64,000 bases of DNA from Afipia sp. GAS231 (GTDB lineage Bacteria; Pseudomonadota; Alphaproteobacteria; Rhizobiales; Xanthobacteraceae): assembly GCF_900103365.1 (NCBI RefSeq), contig NZ_LT629703.1, forward strand, positions 2,108,001 through 2,172,000, read 5' to 3'. Position 1 is the first letter of the stretch; every line of letters begins with the position of its first letter. Below are positions 8,560 through 15,898 of the stretch, in pieces. The translations under genes and the position numbers were made by a program. The notes under the pieces are model-generated. The model worked only from the letters and a program-made list of their open reading frames with translations. It did no database searches and was not told the origin of the DNA.

Positions 8560-9061
8560 GAAGAGGCGACGGAAGTTGTCGCCCGCAACGACAAGGATAG
8601 CGTTGTTGAAGTCGCCGTTGCGGTGCGCGAGATCCAGGGCCATCTGGCTCTACGGTATCGAGGTGTCCCTCGATACGATCAGCAAACCGACGTCACTCTC
8701 GACGAGGTCCGCGAACCGCAGAGCCGGCCGTTGGAATCGATCTATCCGATGGTCGTCTTCGACGCACTCAGGGTCAAGATGGGCGACGAGGGGATGGTCA
8801 AGAACAAGGCGGTCTACGTCGTGCCGCTTCGGCGAGCCCGCACTTGCGGACCACCAACCGCACCATCCAATCGAGGGCTACCCGTCGAACAGAACCGCGC
8901 TCGCGACAATTTTCAAACTGGTCGAGGCGGCGCAGAAAAGCTGGCGCTGTCTCGATGGTCACAACCAGTTGCCGAAACTCGTTCTCGGTGTGACGCTCTC
9001 CGACGGGATCGAGGTCATAGCCCAAGCAACCGGTCGTCACTCCAAAACCGCCCGCGCCTGA
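8560..9061 (+). pseudogene. IS256-family transposase relic, frameshifted and internally deleted
   Basis: Pieces of an IS256-type transposase occur in two frames. VREIQGHL (about 8620-8645) is in one frame. LYGIEVSLDTIS follows in a second. DEVREPQSRPLE and SIYPMVVFDALRVKMGDEGM (about 8700-8815) are back in the first. After about 8835 the C-terminal part TIFKLVEAAQKSWRCLDGHN and QLPKLVLGVTLSDGIEVI is in the second frame, to a stop at 9061. The catalytic DDE region between KNKAVY and the C-terminus is deleted, so this is a dead element. Confidence 0.85.
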
Positions 9062-9578
9062 CCGGCCCCCGTCTGTTACCAGAATTTGGCGGCAGCTCGA
9101 AATTGACTATCCTCAGATACAGCACGCCAAGCTTTTCGAGCCGTCCCCTCCTTCTCACGTGGGAAAAAATGGGTAATTTGGTCATCGCACCATCGACATC
9201 AATCGAAGCTATTCGCTCGTTATCCGCGAATACCAACTCTTTCTCCTCGAACAAGCAGCAGTCTCGTATGCCGCGTCTTTCACGGACGCCGTTTACTTGT
9301 ATGCTGCCGCCGCTCGCTGAAACGCTGACGTGTAGCATCACGCCCAATGACTTTATGTCGGCTACGCAACTCGTGCGGCACGCGACCACTCCTTCATCGC
9401 TCGCACTCCCCGCATCGACGCCATATTCCAGCATGTAGTCCATAGCGCTCGCGGAGCTGCCGCCGAAAAGCAAAAACAGTAATCCAACAGAACAAAGTGA
9501 TCTCAATGACAGCCGCACAGGTGAAACGCTGTCACGATCGCTTCCCAACCGCTTCGCTAGTAAGTCGACGATCAACAT
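9015..9578 (-). CDS. Secreted hypothetical protein, C-terminus altered by the IS256 relic
   Basis: The protein has about 187 residues. The ATG at 9578 follows a GGAGG ribosome site, which favours it over the longer frame from 9632. A signal-like segment (LRSLCSVGLLFLLFGGSSASA) precedes a mature part beginning MDYMLEYGVDAGSASDEGVV with three cysteines. The last ~15 codons (ending WSDDRLLGL) overlap the opposite strand of the IS256 relic, so the original C-terminus was probably replaced when the element inserted. I do not recognise the family. It may still be expressed or may be a decaying gene. Confidence 0.5.
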   Translation of the reverse strand: MLIVDLLAKRLGSDRDSVSPVRLSLRSLCSVGLLFLLFGGSSASAMDYMLEYGVDAGSASDEGVVACRTSCVADIKSLGVMLHVSVSASGGSIQVNGVRERRGIRDCCLFEEKELVFADNERIASIDVDGAMTKLPIFSHVRRRGRLEKLGVLYLRIVNFELPPNSGNRRGPVRRGRFWSDDRLLGL

Positions 9579-10097
9579 CGCAACCTCCACACCATCTCTG
9601 CCAGCAGCAACAGAATGAACGCCAACCAACATGCAGCGGTCAGAAGCAAAAGTGCGTATTCAATACACCAATCTGCAAACAGCAATAACCTAGCGACCAT
9701 CCTGCACATCAGAAAGGCAATGACGGCCAGATATTTGCGGCAATGTGTGGGCGGCAGAATGCCAAGAATTCATTTTGAGAACCCGGTAAAGGCCTGCCTG
9801 CGGCAGGTCTGCAAAGCTACCGGTCCTGAGGGCTTCGTCGATTCAGCCAAGTGAGCCTGGGCGCGGAAGCGCCATTTCCGGTTCGGCTTGCGGGATATCT
9901 TCGCCGGGCGCCTTGTACCCGGGGAAGCCGCGAGCGGCTTCTCGATGCGGGGCTTACAGTTCTTGCGATGTTGAACATATACCGGTGATTTTGCCCGACG
10001 CGTCAATCTCCGAAAATAATCAACAGCAGAGACGGCCGCCAAAGGCGGCCTATGCTCTCCCGCGCGCGGGGACGAGGTTTAGAAACCGCATCAATAA
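9579..10097. other. Intergenic stretch without a supported gene
   Basis: About 520 bases. The first 200 are relatively AT-rich; the part around 9780-9960 has several GC-rich inverted segments (for example GGCCTGCCTGCGGCAGGTC and GGGCGCGGAAGCGCC). The short repeat shared with 8394 is at 9983-10023. Open frames here are short and lack ribosome sites or family resemblance. Confidence 0.5.
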
Positions 10098-10134
10098 AAA
10101 ACGCGCCCGGCAAAACCGGGCGCGTTTTCATTTT
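10098..10134 (-). terminator. Rho-independent terminator of the PRC-barrel gene
   Basis: AACGCGCCCGGCAAAACCGG continuing to GCGCGTTTT forms a stem with an A-rich/U-rich surround, 23 bases past the stop codon of the gene ending at 10158. It closely resembles the stem at 7796. Confidence 0.8.
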
Positions 10135-10157
10135 AGGCGATCAATTGAAACGATGCC

Positions 10158-10709
10158 TTAGTTGATCGAATACTTGAACTCCGGCATCGCCTTCAACTCA
10201 TCCTTGGTCGCGTTGTACACGGCGTGGTCCGGATACCAGGGATTGGGCTTCGCGGTCGCCGCCGGCGCGATGGTCGCAGCGCCCGTCGTCGTGGTCGAAG
10301 AAGGCGGCATGGTCGAAGACGTCCTGGCGGCCCCGGATGCGCCCGGCGCGTTGGCCGCACCGGTATAGGCCACCGGCTCGGTGACGAACTTCACCTTGTC
10401 GAACGGTACGGCGACGAGATGTTCGCCGACGCCGAGGAAGCCGCCGACGCCGATCACGACCGCCTTGATGTTACCGCTCTTGTCGGTGAGCAGGTCGTTG
10501 ATCGAGCCGACGCTCTCGTTGTTGTCGTTGTAGACGCTCAGGCCGGCGATCTTGGACGCACGCCAGTCACCCTGGAGCGACGAAGATGTCGTGGACGCGG
10601 GCGCCGCGCCGGCGCTGTCGGTGGTGGTCGCGGCAGGTGTCTGTGCGAACGCGGCACCGGCAAGCAGCGCGGAACCGGCAAGGGCCGCGATGGTATATCT
10701 GGCTAACAT
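10158..10709 (-). CDS. PRC-barrel domain protein, exported
   Basis: The 183-residue protein has a signal peptide (MLARYTIAALAGSALLAGAAFAQ) and a PRC-barrel domain at about residues 48-110 (WRASKIAGLSVYNDNNESVGSINDLLTDKSGNIKAVVIGVGGFLGVGEHLVAV in pieces). A Thr/Pro/Ala linker and the conserved end NPWYPDHAVYNATKDELKAM come next. PRC barrels are small beta-barrel protein-binding modules; exported ones in Rhizobiales are linked to envelope and general stress responses. A sigma-EcfG-like promoter lies at 10746-10770. It is co-directional with a second PRC-barrel gene at 10796, and a paralog relic lies at 8287. Confidence 0.85.
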   Translation of the reverse strand: MLARYTIAALAGSALLAGAAFAQTPAATTTDSAGAAPASTTSSSLQGDWRASKIAGLSVYNDNNESVGSINDLLTDKSGNIKAVVIGVGGFLGVGEHLVAVPFDKVKFVTEPVAYTGAANAPGASGAARTSSTMPPSSTTTTGAATIAPAATAKPNPWYPDHAVYNATKDELKAMPEFKYSIN

Positions 10710-10745
10710 TTCAAGTTCTCCTCAGTCTGAAATCGATACTGGGAA

Positions 10746-10770
10746 AACCCGTGAACGCAGCAACTGTTCC
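10746..10770 (-). promoter_or_regulatory. Candidate sigma-EcfG (general stress) promoter
   Basis: On the minus strand GGAAC (10766-10770), 16 bases, then GGTT (10746-10749) approximates the alphaproteobacterial EcfG consensus GGAAC-N16/17-cGTT. The start codon is 36 bases further on. A better match serves the neighbouring PRC-barrel gene. Confidence 0.5.
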
Positions 10771-10795
10771 GCAAATTTACACGGGAACACTGCGA

Positions 10796-11173
10796 TCAAA
10801 AGCCGCCCCAGTAAGGCGGCATGCCGTAATAGCGATGCAGCTCCGCTTCCTGCGCACGATCGCCCCAGTCGAAATCCTTGTCGGCGCGGAACGAAGGCGC
10901 GCGCTTCAGTTCCTCATCCTCGATGTCGAGTTCGTAGGCCTCGAACCTGGTGTTGTAACAGAGCCGGCCCCAGGGCAGCGGCAGCAGATTGGTTCCGATG
11001 CCGAGGAAGCCGCCAAAACTCAGTATGGCGTAGGACACCTTGCCGGAGACCTTGTCGATCATCAGCCGTTCGACGTGGCCGATCTTGTCGCCGTTCGGCC
11101 GCCGCACCGCGGTGCCTTCGATCCGGTCGCTCGCGATCAACTGATGCGGCCTGGTCATGACCTCGATTGCCAT
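10796..11173 (-). CDS. PRC-barrel domain protein, cytoplasmic
   Basis: The 125-residue protein has no signal peptide. Residues 10-80 form a PRC barrel (IASDRIEGTAVRRPNGDKIG, YAILSFGGFLGIGTNLLPLPW). The tail is charged and ends with RYYGMPPYWGGF. Many Rhizobiales have this exact layout, with the tail pattern 'PYWG' conserved. Function is unknown but the family is stress-induced. A textbook EcfG promoter lies upstream (11204-11228). The ATG at 11173 follows a GGAGGGTGCG ribosome site. Confidence 0.85.
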   Translation of the reverse strand: MAIEVMTRPHQLIASDRIEGTAVRRPNGDKIGHVERLMIDKVSGKVSYAILSFGGFLGIGTNLLPLPWGRLCYNTRFEAYELDIEDEELKRAPSFRADKDFDWGDRAQEAELHRYYGMPPYWGGF

Positions 11174-11203
11174 CGCACCCTCCAGACGTAAATTAAACGG
11201 GTT

Positions 11204-11228
11204 AACGTCGCATCGTGGCGCCGGTTCC
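11204..11228 (-). promoter_or_regulatory. Sigma-EcfG promoter of the cytoplasmic PRC-barrel gene
   Basis: Minus strand GGAAC (11224-11228), a 16-base spacer and CGTT (11204-11207) match the EcfG consensus GGAAC-N16/17-cGTT exactly. The start codon is 30 bases downstream. This predicts induction under general stress through PhyR-NepR-EcfG. Confidence 0.7.
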
Positions 11229-11257
11229 GCGCCGATTGGAAACGCCGCGAAAATACA

Positions 11258-11298
11258 ACAGCCACCCTTCCCTTTCGGGAAGGATGGCTGCCTGACAC
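11258..11298 (-). terminator. Terminator of the Ser/Gly-rich protein gene
   Basis: AGCCACCCTTCCCTTTCGGG followed by AAGGATGGCT forms a long stem beyond the stop at 11337. On the minus strand it is followed by TGTTGTATTTT. Confidence 0.65.
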
Positions 11299-11336
11299 GA
11301 TCCGAGGGTCGCGCGTCGCCCGCGTCAGAAAGGATT

Positions 11337-11960
11337 TCAGCTCTGGTAGTCGATCAGCAGCGCCGAAAGCGACGAGCTGCTACTCGACGAACTGGTGCTG
11401 CCGGTCGAGCTGTAGGAGCTCGACGACGAGCTGCTCGCCGCTTCCTGCAGCGATTGCAGGAATTGCTGCAGCAGGTCGCTGGCCGAACTCGTGCTCGACG
11501 AGGACGAGCTCGAGGAATCCGAGGACGAGGCGTCGCCGGACTTCGATCCGCCGCCGTGATGTCCATGATGGGCGCCACCGGCACCACCCGGGCCGCCTGC
11601 TCCACCCGGACCGCCGCCGCCCGAAGCATCGCCGCCGGCCCCGCCGGGACCGTTGGCGAAGGCGGCCTTGAAGACGCCCTGCAGTTCGGTGGCCTGGTCG
11701 CTGGTCAGCTTGCCCGAGGAGACCTCGCTTGAGATCAGGTCGTCGATCTTGGACTTGATGTCTCCGGGCTGGCTACCGCTGGACTGGTCGCTGGAGCGGC
11801 TGGACTGGATCGAGGAATCGATGTCGGTCAGCGCCGAGGACAGTGCGTTCTGGTCGGTCGAGGAGATCGCGCCGGAGGTGACTTGGGACTGCAACTCAGC
11901 CTGCAATTTCTGCAGGGGCGACTGGTAGGTGCTGGCAGAGGCCGCCGAGATCGAGGTCAT
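11337..11960 (-). CDS. Ser/Gly-rich hypothetical protein
   Basis: The 207-residue protein opens with MTSISAASASTYQSPLQKLQ and has a helical N-terminal half with two EF-hand-like helix patterns (ISSTDQNALSSALTDIDSSI; KLTSDQATELQGVFKAAF). A glycine/histidine linker (GGAGGAHHGHHGGG) follows, then a serine-rich C-terminal half in which a short helix LLQQFLQSLQEA is set between poly-Ser runs. No signal peptide is seen. I do not recognise a named family, though this layout is familiar from Bradyrhizobium annotations. It is divergent from the response regulator gene at 12134, which may control it. Confidence 0.7.
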   Translation of the reverse strand: MTSISAASASTYQSPLQKLQAELQSQVTSGAISSTDQNALSSALTDIDSSIQSSRSSDQSSGSQPGDIKSKIDDLISSEVSSGKLTSDQATELQGVFKAAFANGPGGAGGDASGGGGPGGAGGPGGAGGAHHGHHGGGSKSGDASSSDSSSSSSSSTSSASDLLQQFLQSLQEAASSSSSSSYSSTGSTSSSSSSSSLSALLIDYQS

Positions 11961-12133
11961 GATAGCTCCAGGAAAAGGTTCGTATTCGACGCCCCGACCG
12001 TAGGGTTAACGGTCTTAACGAGACCTTTTCAGCGGCGTCTTAGCTGTTACCTTGTGTTGCCCGGGGGAACCCGGAAACATCCGGAAACAAAAATCATTCG
12101 CCCTTCGCCCCGAATCTCCGACAAAAGGTCGAT

Positions 12134-12862
12134 ATGGCCCAGCCCGTGCCCAACATCCTCGTCGTGGAAGACGACCGCGAGACGCGAACGCTGATCGCGA
12201 AATACCTGCGCACCAATTCCTGCAACGTCACCACAGCGACCGACGGCCGCGAAATGGCGCGCGCGATGACCGACCATCGCGTCGATCTGTTGATCCTCGA
12301 CGTCATGCTGCCCGGCGAAGACGGCCTCAGCCTGTGCCGCAAGGTGCGCGCGGAATCGCAGACGCCGATCATCATGCTGACCGCGCGCGGCGAGGACGTC
12401 GATCGTATTCTCGGCCTGGAGATGGGCGCCGACGACTATCTGGCAAAGCCGTTCAATCCGCGCGAATTGCTGGCCCGGATCAATGCGGTGCTGCGCCGGC
12501 AGGCCGCGGCCCAAACCGCCAGCACCACCGAGGGCGCGACCGCGCTGAGTTTTGCCGGCTTTCGCATCGACCTCCGTTTGCGGGAATTGCGCGATCCCGA
12601 AGGCGCCCGCGTCGCGATGACATCAGCCGAATTCGATTTGCTGCGCACCCTGTGCGAGCGGCCCGGCCGCGTGCTGTCGCGCGACAGCCTGCTCGACCTC
12701 ACGCAAGGGCGCAACGCCGGCTCGTTCGAGCGCTCGATCGACGTGCTGGTGAGCCGCATCCGCCGCAAGATCGAGCCCGATCCGCTGGAGCCGACGTTGA
12801 TCAAGACGGTGCGGTCCGGCGGCTACGTGTTCACGCCGAGAGTCGAACCGATCAAGAGTTGA
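12134..12862 (+). CDS. OmpR-family response regulator
   Basis: The 242-residue protein has a receiver domain (residues 8-120) with the acidic pair EDD at 12-14, phospho-acceptor Asp56 (LLILDVMLPGEDG), Thr at IIMLTARG and Lys in LAKPF. A winged-helix DNA-binding domain (residues 140-235) ends with TVRSGGYVF. It is followed 46 bases later by the sensor kinase gene, so the two form a two-component system. The start ATG follows AAAGGTCGAT. Target genes are unknown; the divergent Ser/Gly-rich gene is a candidate. Confidence 0.93.
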   Translation: MAQPVPNILVVEDDRETRTLIAKYLRTNSCNVTTATDGREMARAMTDHRVDLLILDVMLPGEDGLSLCRKVRAESQTPIIMLTARGEDVDRILGLEMGADDYLAKPFNPRELLARINAVLRRQAAAQTASTTEGATALSFAGFRIDLRLRELRDPEGARVAMTSAEFDLLRTLCERPGRVLSRDSLLDLTQGRNAGSFERSIDVLVSRIRRKIEPDPLEPTLIKTVRSGGYVFTPRVEPIKS

Positions 12863-12908
12863 ACCGACAGCAGCCGCCGGCAACTGAGCCGGCGTTGTCC
12901 GCCATGAA

Positions 12909-14252
12909 ATGCGCGTTATGAAGTTTTTCGGTTTCCTCAACCTGCGCGGCATCAGCGGCCAGATCGCAGCATTGGTCGTTGCCTCCATCGTGGCGCTGCA
13001 TCTGATCATCACCGCGAGTTTCCTGATCCACCGGCCGGACCAGCCGGATTCGTCGTTCGACCGCGGCCATTCGCAGCTCGCCGCTTCAGCGCATTTGCTC
13101 GGCGCGGCGGCGGCGCCGGATCGGCCGCGGCTGATGGGCGATATCGCACGCGCCTTCCCGCTGCTCGGCATCGCGAGCCTCGCGCCGGGAACGCCGGTAG
13201 CGGCGGAACCTGACGGCATCAACCTGCGCGGTCTGCACCGGCGCCTTGGCAATGGCTATCACATCTTTGCGCTGCCGCCCGATGGCGAGACCCGTAAACT
13301 CGGCATCGCGTTGCCGGACGGCGCGATGATCTCGGCCAACATCCTGTCGGATCAGCGGCAGCGCCCGCCGTTCCTGGGCAGCCCATGGATGATGACGCTA
13401 TTGTTCGCCGTGATCAGCGTCACCCTGCTCGGGCTGTGGGCGGCGCGCGCGTTGACGGCGCCGCTGTCGTCGTTCGCCAGGGCCGCCGAAAGTTTCAGTC
13501 TCAACGGCGCCGCCGCGCCGCTGCCCGAACGCGGGCCGGAGGAGATCCGTTCGGTGGCGAAGGCGCTGAACCGGATGCGCGAGCGCATCACCGGCCTGAT
13601 CGACGACCGCACCAAGATGCTGGCCGCGATCAGCCACGACCTGCGCACGCCGATCACGCGGATGCGGCTGCGCTCGGAATTCATCGAGGACGAAACCCAT
13701 CGCAGCCGCATGCTCGGCGATCTCGACCAGATGCGCTCGATGCTGGAGTCCGTGCTGTCGTTCCTGCGCAACGATCGCAAGCTCGAAGCAATGACACTGG
13801 TCGATATCGCCTCGACCTTGCAGCTTGTCACCGATCAGTTCAGCGATATGGGCCGCAAGGTGAGCTATGACGGGCCGCCGCACGCGATGGCGACCGTCCG
13901 CCCCGACGACCTGCTCCGCAGCGTCACCAATCTGGTCGAGAATGCTGTCAGGTTCGGCGCCGAAGCGACCATCCGCCTGCGCACCTCGCCTGATGTCGTC
14001 ACCATCGATGTCGAGGACGATGGCCCCGGCATTTCGGACGCGCAGAAGAACAACATGCTGGAGCCGTTCGTGCGCGGCGACGACGCCCGCAACATGGACG
14101 AGACCTCGGGCTTCGGCCTTGGTCTATCGATTGCGAATGCCATCGTGCTGGCCCATGGCGGCGCGCTGTCGCTGCACGACCGCCAGCCGCACGGGCTGGT
14201 GGTGCGCATTCAACTGCCGGTGCATCAGCAGATCGAGCGCACGGCCGCCTGA
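12909..14252 (+). CDS. EnvZ-type sensor histidine kinase
   Basis: The 447-residue inner-membrane kinase has a first membrane helix at about residues 17-40, a periplasmic sensor part (about 41-158), a second helix at 160-180 and a HAMP linker. The dimerisation domain carries His243 in ISHDLRTP, and an ATP-binding domain follows with the N box (NLVENAVRFG), DDGPGI and GLGLSIAN. It partners the response regulator just upstream. A second ATG at 12918 (MKFFGFLNL) is an equally likely start. The signal sensed is unknown. Confidence 0.92.
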   Translation: MRVMKFFGFLNLRGISGQIAALVVASIVALHLIITASFLIHRPDQPDSSFDRGHSQLAASAHLLGAAAAPDRPRLMGDIARAFPLLGIASLAPGTPVAAEPDGINLRGLHRRLGNGYHIFALPPDGETRKLGIALPDGAMISANILSDQRQRPPFLGSPWMMTLLFAVISVTLLGLWAARALTAPLSSFARAAESFSLNGAAAPLPERGPEEIRSVAKALNRMRERITGLIDDRTKMLAAISHDLRTPITRMRLRSEFIEDETHRSRMLGDLDQMRSMLESVLSFLRNDRKLEAMTLVDIASTLQLVTDQFSDMGRKVSYDGPPHAMATVRPDDLLRSVTNLVENAVRFGAEATIRLRTSPDVVTIDVEDDGPGISDAQKNNMLEPFVRGDDARNMDETSGFGLGLSIANAIVLAHGGALSLHDRQPHGLVVRIQLPVHQQIERTAA

Positions 14253-14257
14253 TTTAC

Positions 14258-14322
14258 ATAGCGTTTTCAAGCGAAGTGTTTTTGCGGTTCGCGTGAAGAA
14301 AACGCGTCAAATCTAAAACGCG
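14258..14322. repeat. Palindromic repeat of the GACGCGTTTTC family, inverted orientation
   Basis: GCGTTTTCAAGCGAAGTG through TTCGCGTGAAGAAAACGCGT is the reverse of the sequence at 63730-63785 (GACGCGTTTTCTTGACGCGA ... CGCTTGAAAACGC). It lies directly after the kinase stop codon and can form a stem, possibly helping end transcription. Confidence 0.7.
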
Positions 14323-14325
14323 TTG

Positions 14326-14520
14326 TTACGCCGCGATCGCGTCCGGATCCGCTTCGTCGTAGATCGCAATCGCCTCGAAGCGATAATTGCAGGCGCGGCA
14401 GAACCAGAGGAACGAGGTCCGGCCCGGGCTGCTTTCAATCCAGTCCGGTCGTGCGATCGGCTTGCCGCATTGCGCGCAGGGATTTTGGCGGGGCTGATAA
14501 CTCGAGCCTGATCCAATCAT
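14326..14520 (-). CDS. Small zinc-ribbon protein
   Basis: This 64-residue protein has two CxxC knuckles, CAQCGKPI (residues 15-18) and FCRACNYRF (about residues 41-44), spaced for one tetrahedral zinc site. The tail is acidic (YDEADPDAIAA). It has no membrane segment and could bind nucleic acid or a protein partner. The ATG at 14520 follows GAGGGAGATGCGCC. Function is unknown; convergent with the kinase gene. Confidence 0.75.
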   Translation of the reverse strand: MIGSGSSYQPRQNPCAQCGKPIARPDWIESSPGRTSFLWFCRACNYRFEAIAIYDEADPDAIAA

Positions 14521-14923
14521 GGCGCATCTCCCTCAGATTTTATTTTGATTTGATTTGCAGTTGAATTGCAGATTCTGGACTTGGGACAGATTTGCTGTCG
14601 CAACCGTGCAACGCTGCCGAAAAAAATCTTAGACCCGCTTTGCGTCTTTTGCACGACAATCATGCGTGTTGGCGGTGCGGAAAAATACGGAGAAAATATT
14701 AGACCCACATGGTGAGGCGCGCGGCTTCGCACCTCTGCATCGCCGGGCGAACCATGAGGCCGCGATCGCGCCGCCTATCCTTCGAGACGCCGCGGAGCCT
14801 GTCATTATCCCCGTGTGCCAAAGCCATATCCCGTCCGCTTTTCGCCACATCTGGCCGCGATAGTGCGCCGCCCAAATCATTAACGCGCGCCCAAATTCAT
14901 CGCGCCCGGCTGAGACCCTTTTC
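14521..14923. other. Intergenic region, no gene supported
   Basis: About 400 bases with an AT-rich left part (around 14535-14575) likely to hold the promoter of the zinc-ribbon gene, and a right part leading to the transglycosylase. Open frames here are short, without ribosome sites. Confidence 0.5.
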
Positions 14924-15742
14924 ATGAAGCGTTTGCCTGTTATTGCCTGGCTCGCCGCCGCGGCAGCGCTGCTGTTTTCGCCCGAGGCGAAAGCGCAGAG
15001 CCGCGCGGCTTACGAAAAGATGGTCGCGGTTCACGCGCACGCGAACGGGGTACCGGAAGCGCTGGTGCATCGGGTGATCGTGCGCGAAAGCAAATATCAC
15101 CCGGACCTGATCGGGCGCGGCGGCACCATCGGGCTGATGCAGATCAAGCTCGCGACCGCGCGCGGCGTTGGCTACCAGGGCGACGCCGAAGGCCTGCGCG
15201 ATCCCGAAACCAACCTGACCTATGGCGTCAAATACCTCGCCGGCGCCTACCGCGCCGCACAGGGCGATCACGACCGCACCGTGCGTCTTTATGCCGCCGG
15301 CTATTACGAGGTCGCGAAGCGCCAGCGGTTGGCGCGGCCCAGGCAGCCCGAGCCTGTGCTTGCGAGTGCACCGCCGAAAGACGCCGAGCCCGCGAAGGAA
15401 GCGTCCGTCGAGCTGAAGCAGTCGGTCTCCGAGCCAAAGGAAGCGGCGGTGGATACCGCGGTGCCCGCTGAGGCCGAGCCCGAGCAAACCGAAAAGCCGA
15501 CGGAGGCCGTCAAGCCAAGGGAAGTCGCCGCCCGGCCCAAAGGCCACCATGCCGCGAAGCCAAAGCCCCCGCCAGGGCCGCTCGTGCTGACGCCGATCCT
15601 TGCGAAGCTCAAGTCGGTGCTGACGCCCTCGCCAAAGGCTGCCCACAAGAAGCTCGCGGACGCCAAAGAGCGGGTTCCCCGACCGTCTGCCGGCATGGCT
15701 GCCAGTTCTTCCAGCGGTGCAAACGCCGCACAGCCGCGTTGA
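14924..15742 (+). CDS. Lytic transglycosylase, SLT domain with Pro/Ala-rich tail
   Basis: The 272-residue exported enzyme has a signal peptide (residues 1-25, ending AKAQS) and an SLT domain at about residues 30-130. The catalytic Glu sits in HRVIVRESKYHPDLIG, followed by GTIGLMQIKLATARGVGY and NLTYGVKYLAGAYRAAQGD. It cleaves the glycan strand of peptidoglycan to 1,6-anhydro products. The rest (about 140 residues) is a Lys/Pro/Glu/Ala-rich region with no fold, perhaps a wall-spanning or protein-binding tail. Standalone gene preceding the thiamine operon. Confidence 0.88.
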   Translation: MKRLPVIAWLAAAAALLFSPEAKAQSRAAYEKMVAVHAHANGVPEALVHRVIVRESKYHPDLIGRGGTIGLMQIKLATARGVGYQGDAEGLRDPETNLTYGVKYLAGAYRAAQGDHDRTVRLYAAGYYEVAKRQRLARPRQPEPVLASAPPKDAEPAKEASVELKQSVSEPKEAAVDTAVPAEAEPEQTEKPTEAVKPREVAARPKGHHAAKPKPPPGPLVLTPILAKLKSVLTPSPKAAHKKLADAKERVPRPSAGMAASSSSGANAAQPR

Positions 15743-15774
15743 CACCTCGGTCCATCGGCCTACATTAGACCCGT

Positions 15775-15893
15775 TCCGAGGGGAGCTCCGACGAGGAGCT
15801 GAGATACCGCATGCTTTGGCTGACCTTTTCGGAGGTGAAGCCGGGGACCGCGGTGACCCTTTGAACCTGATCCGGGTCATGCCGGCGAAGGGA
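15775..15893 (+). promoter_or_regulatory. TPP riboswitch (thi box)
   Basis: The conserved thi-box pieces are present in order: GGGGAGC (15779-15785), GAGCTGAGATACC (about 15796-15808), ACCCTTTGAACCTGATCC (15856-15873) and the closing GCCGGCGAAGGGA (15881-15893). The last element supplies the ribosome site (AAGGGA) for thiO, whose ATG is at 15899, so thiamine pyrophosphate binding can hide it and block translation. Confidence 0.95.
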
Positions 15894-15898
15894 CAGGG

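Noticed and set aside
8476..9438. 320-codon plus-strand frame as an intact gene
   Set aside because: It contains IS256 pieces from a frameshifted transposase and then unrelated sequence; treated as a relic ending at 9061.
9780..9965. GC-rich inverted segments resembling a tRNA or small RNA
   Set aside because: No cloverleaf, no T-arm consensus and no second copy to test; left as unexplained intergenic DNA.
11390..11530. Serine-codon runs that look like a simple-sequence repeat or CRISPR-like array
   Set aside because: They encode poly-Ser within an intact reading frame and have no spacer/repeat regularity. No CRISPR array was found in the window.
14628..15772. TTAGACCC occurring at about 14628, 14698 and 15765
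   Set aside because: Three 8-base matches in different settings, without symmetry or constant distance to genes; likely chance.
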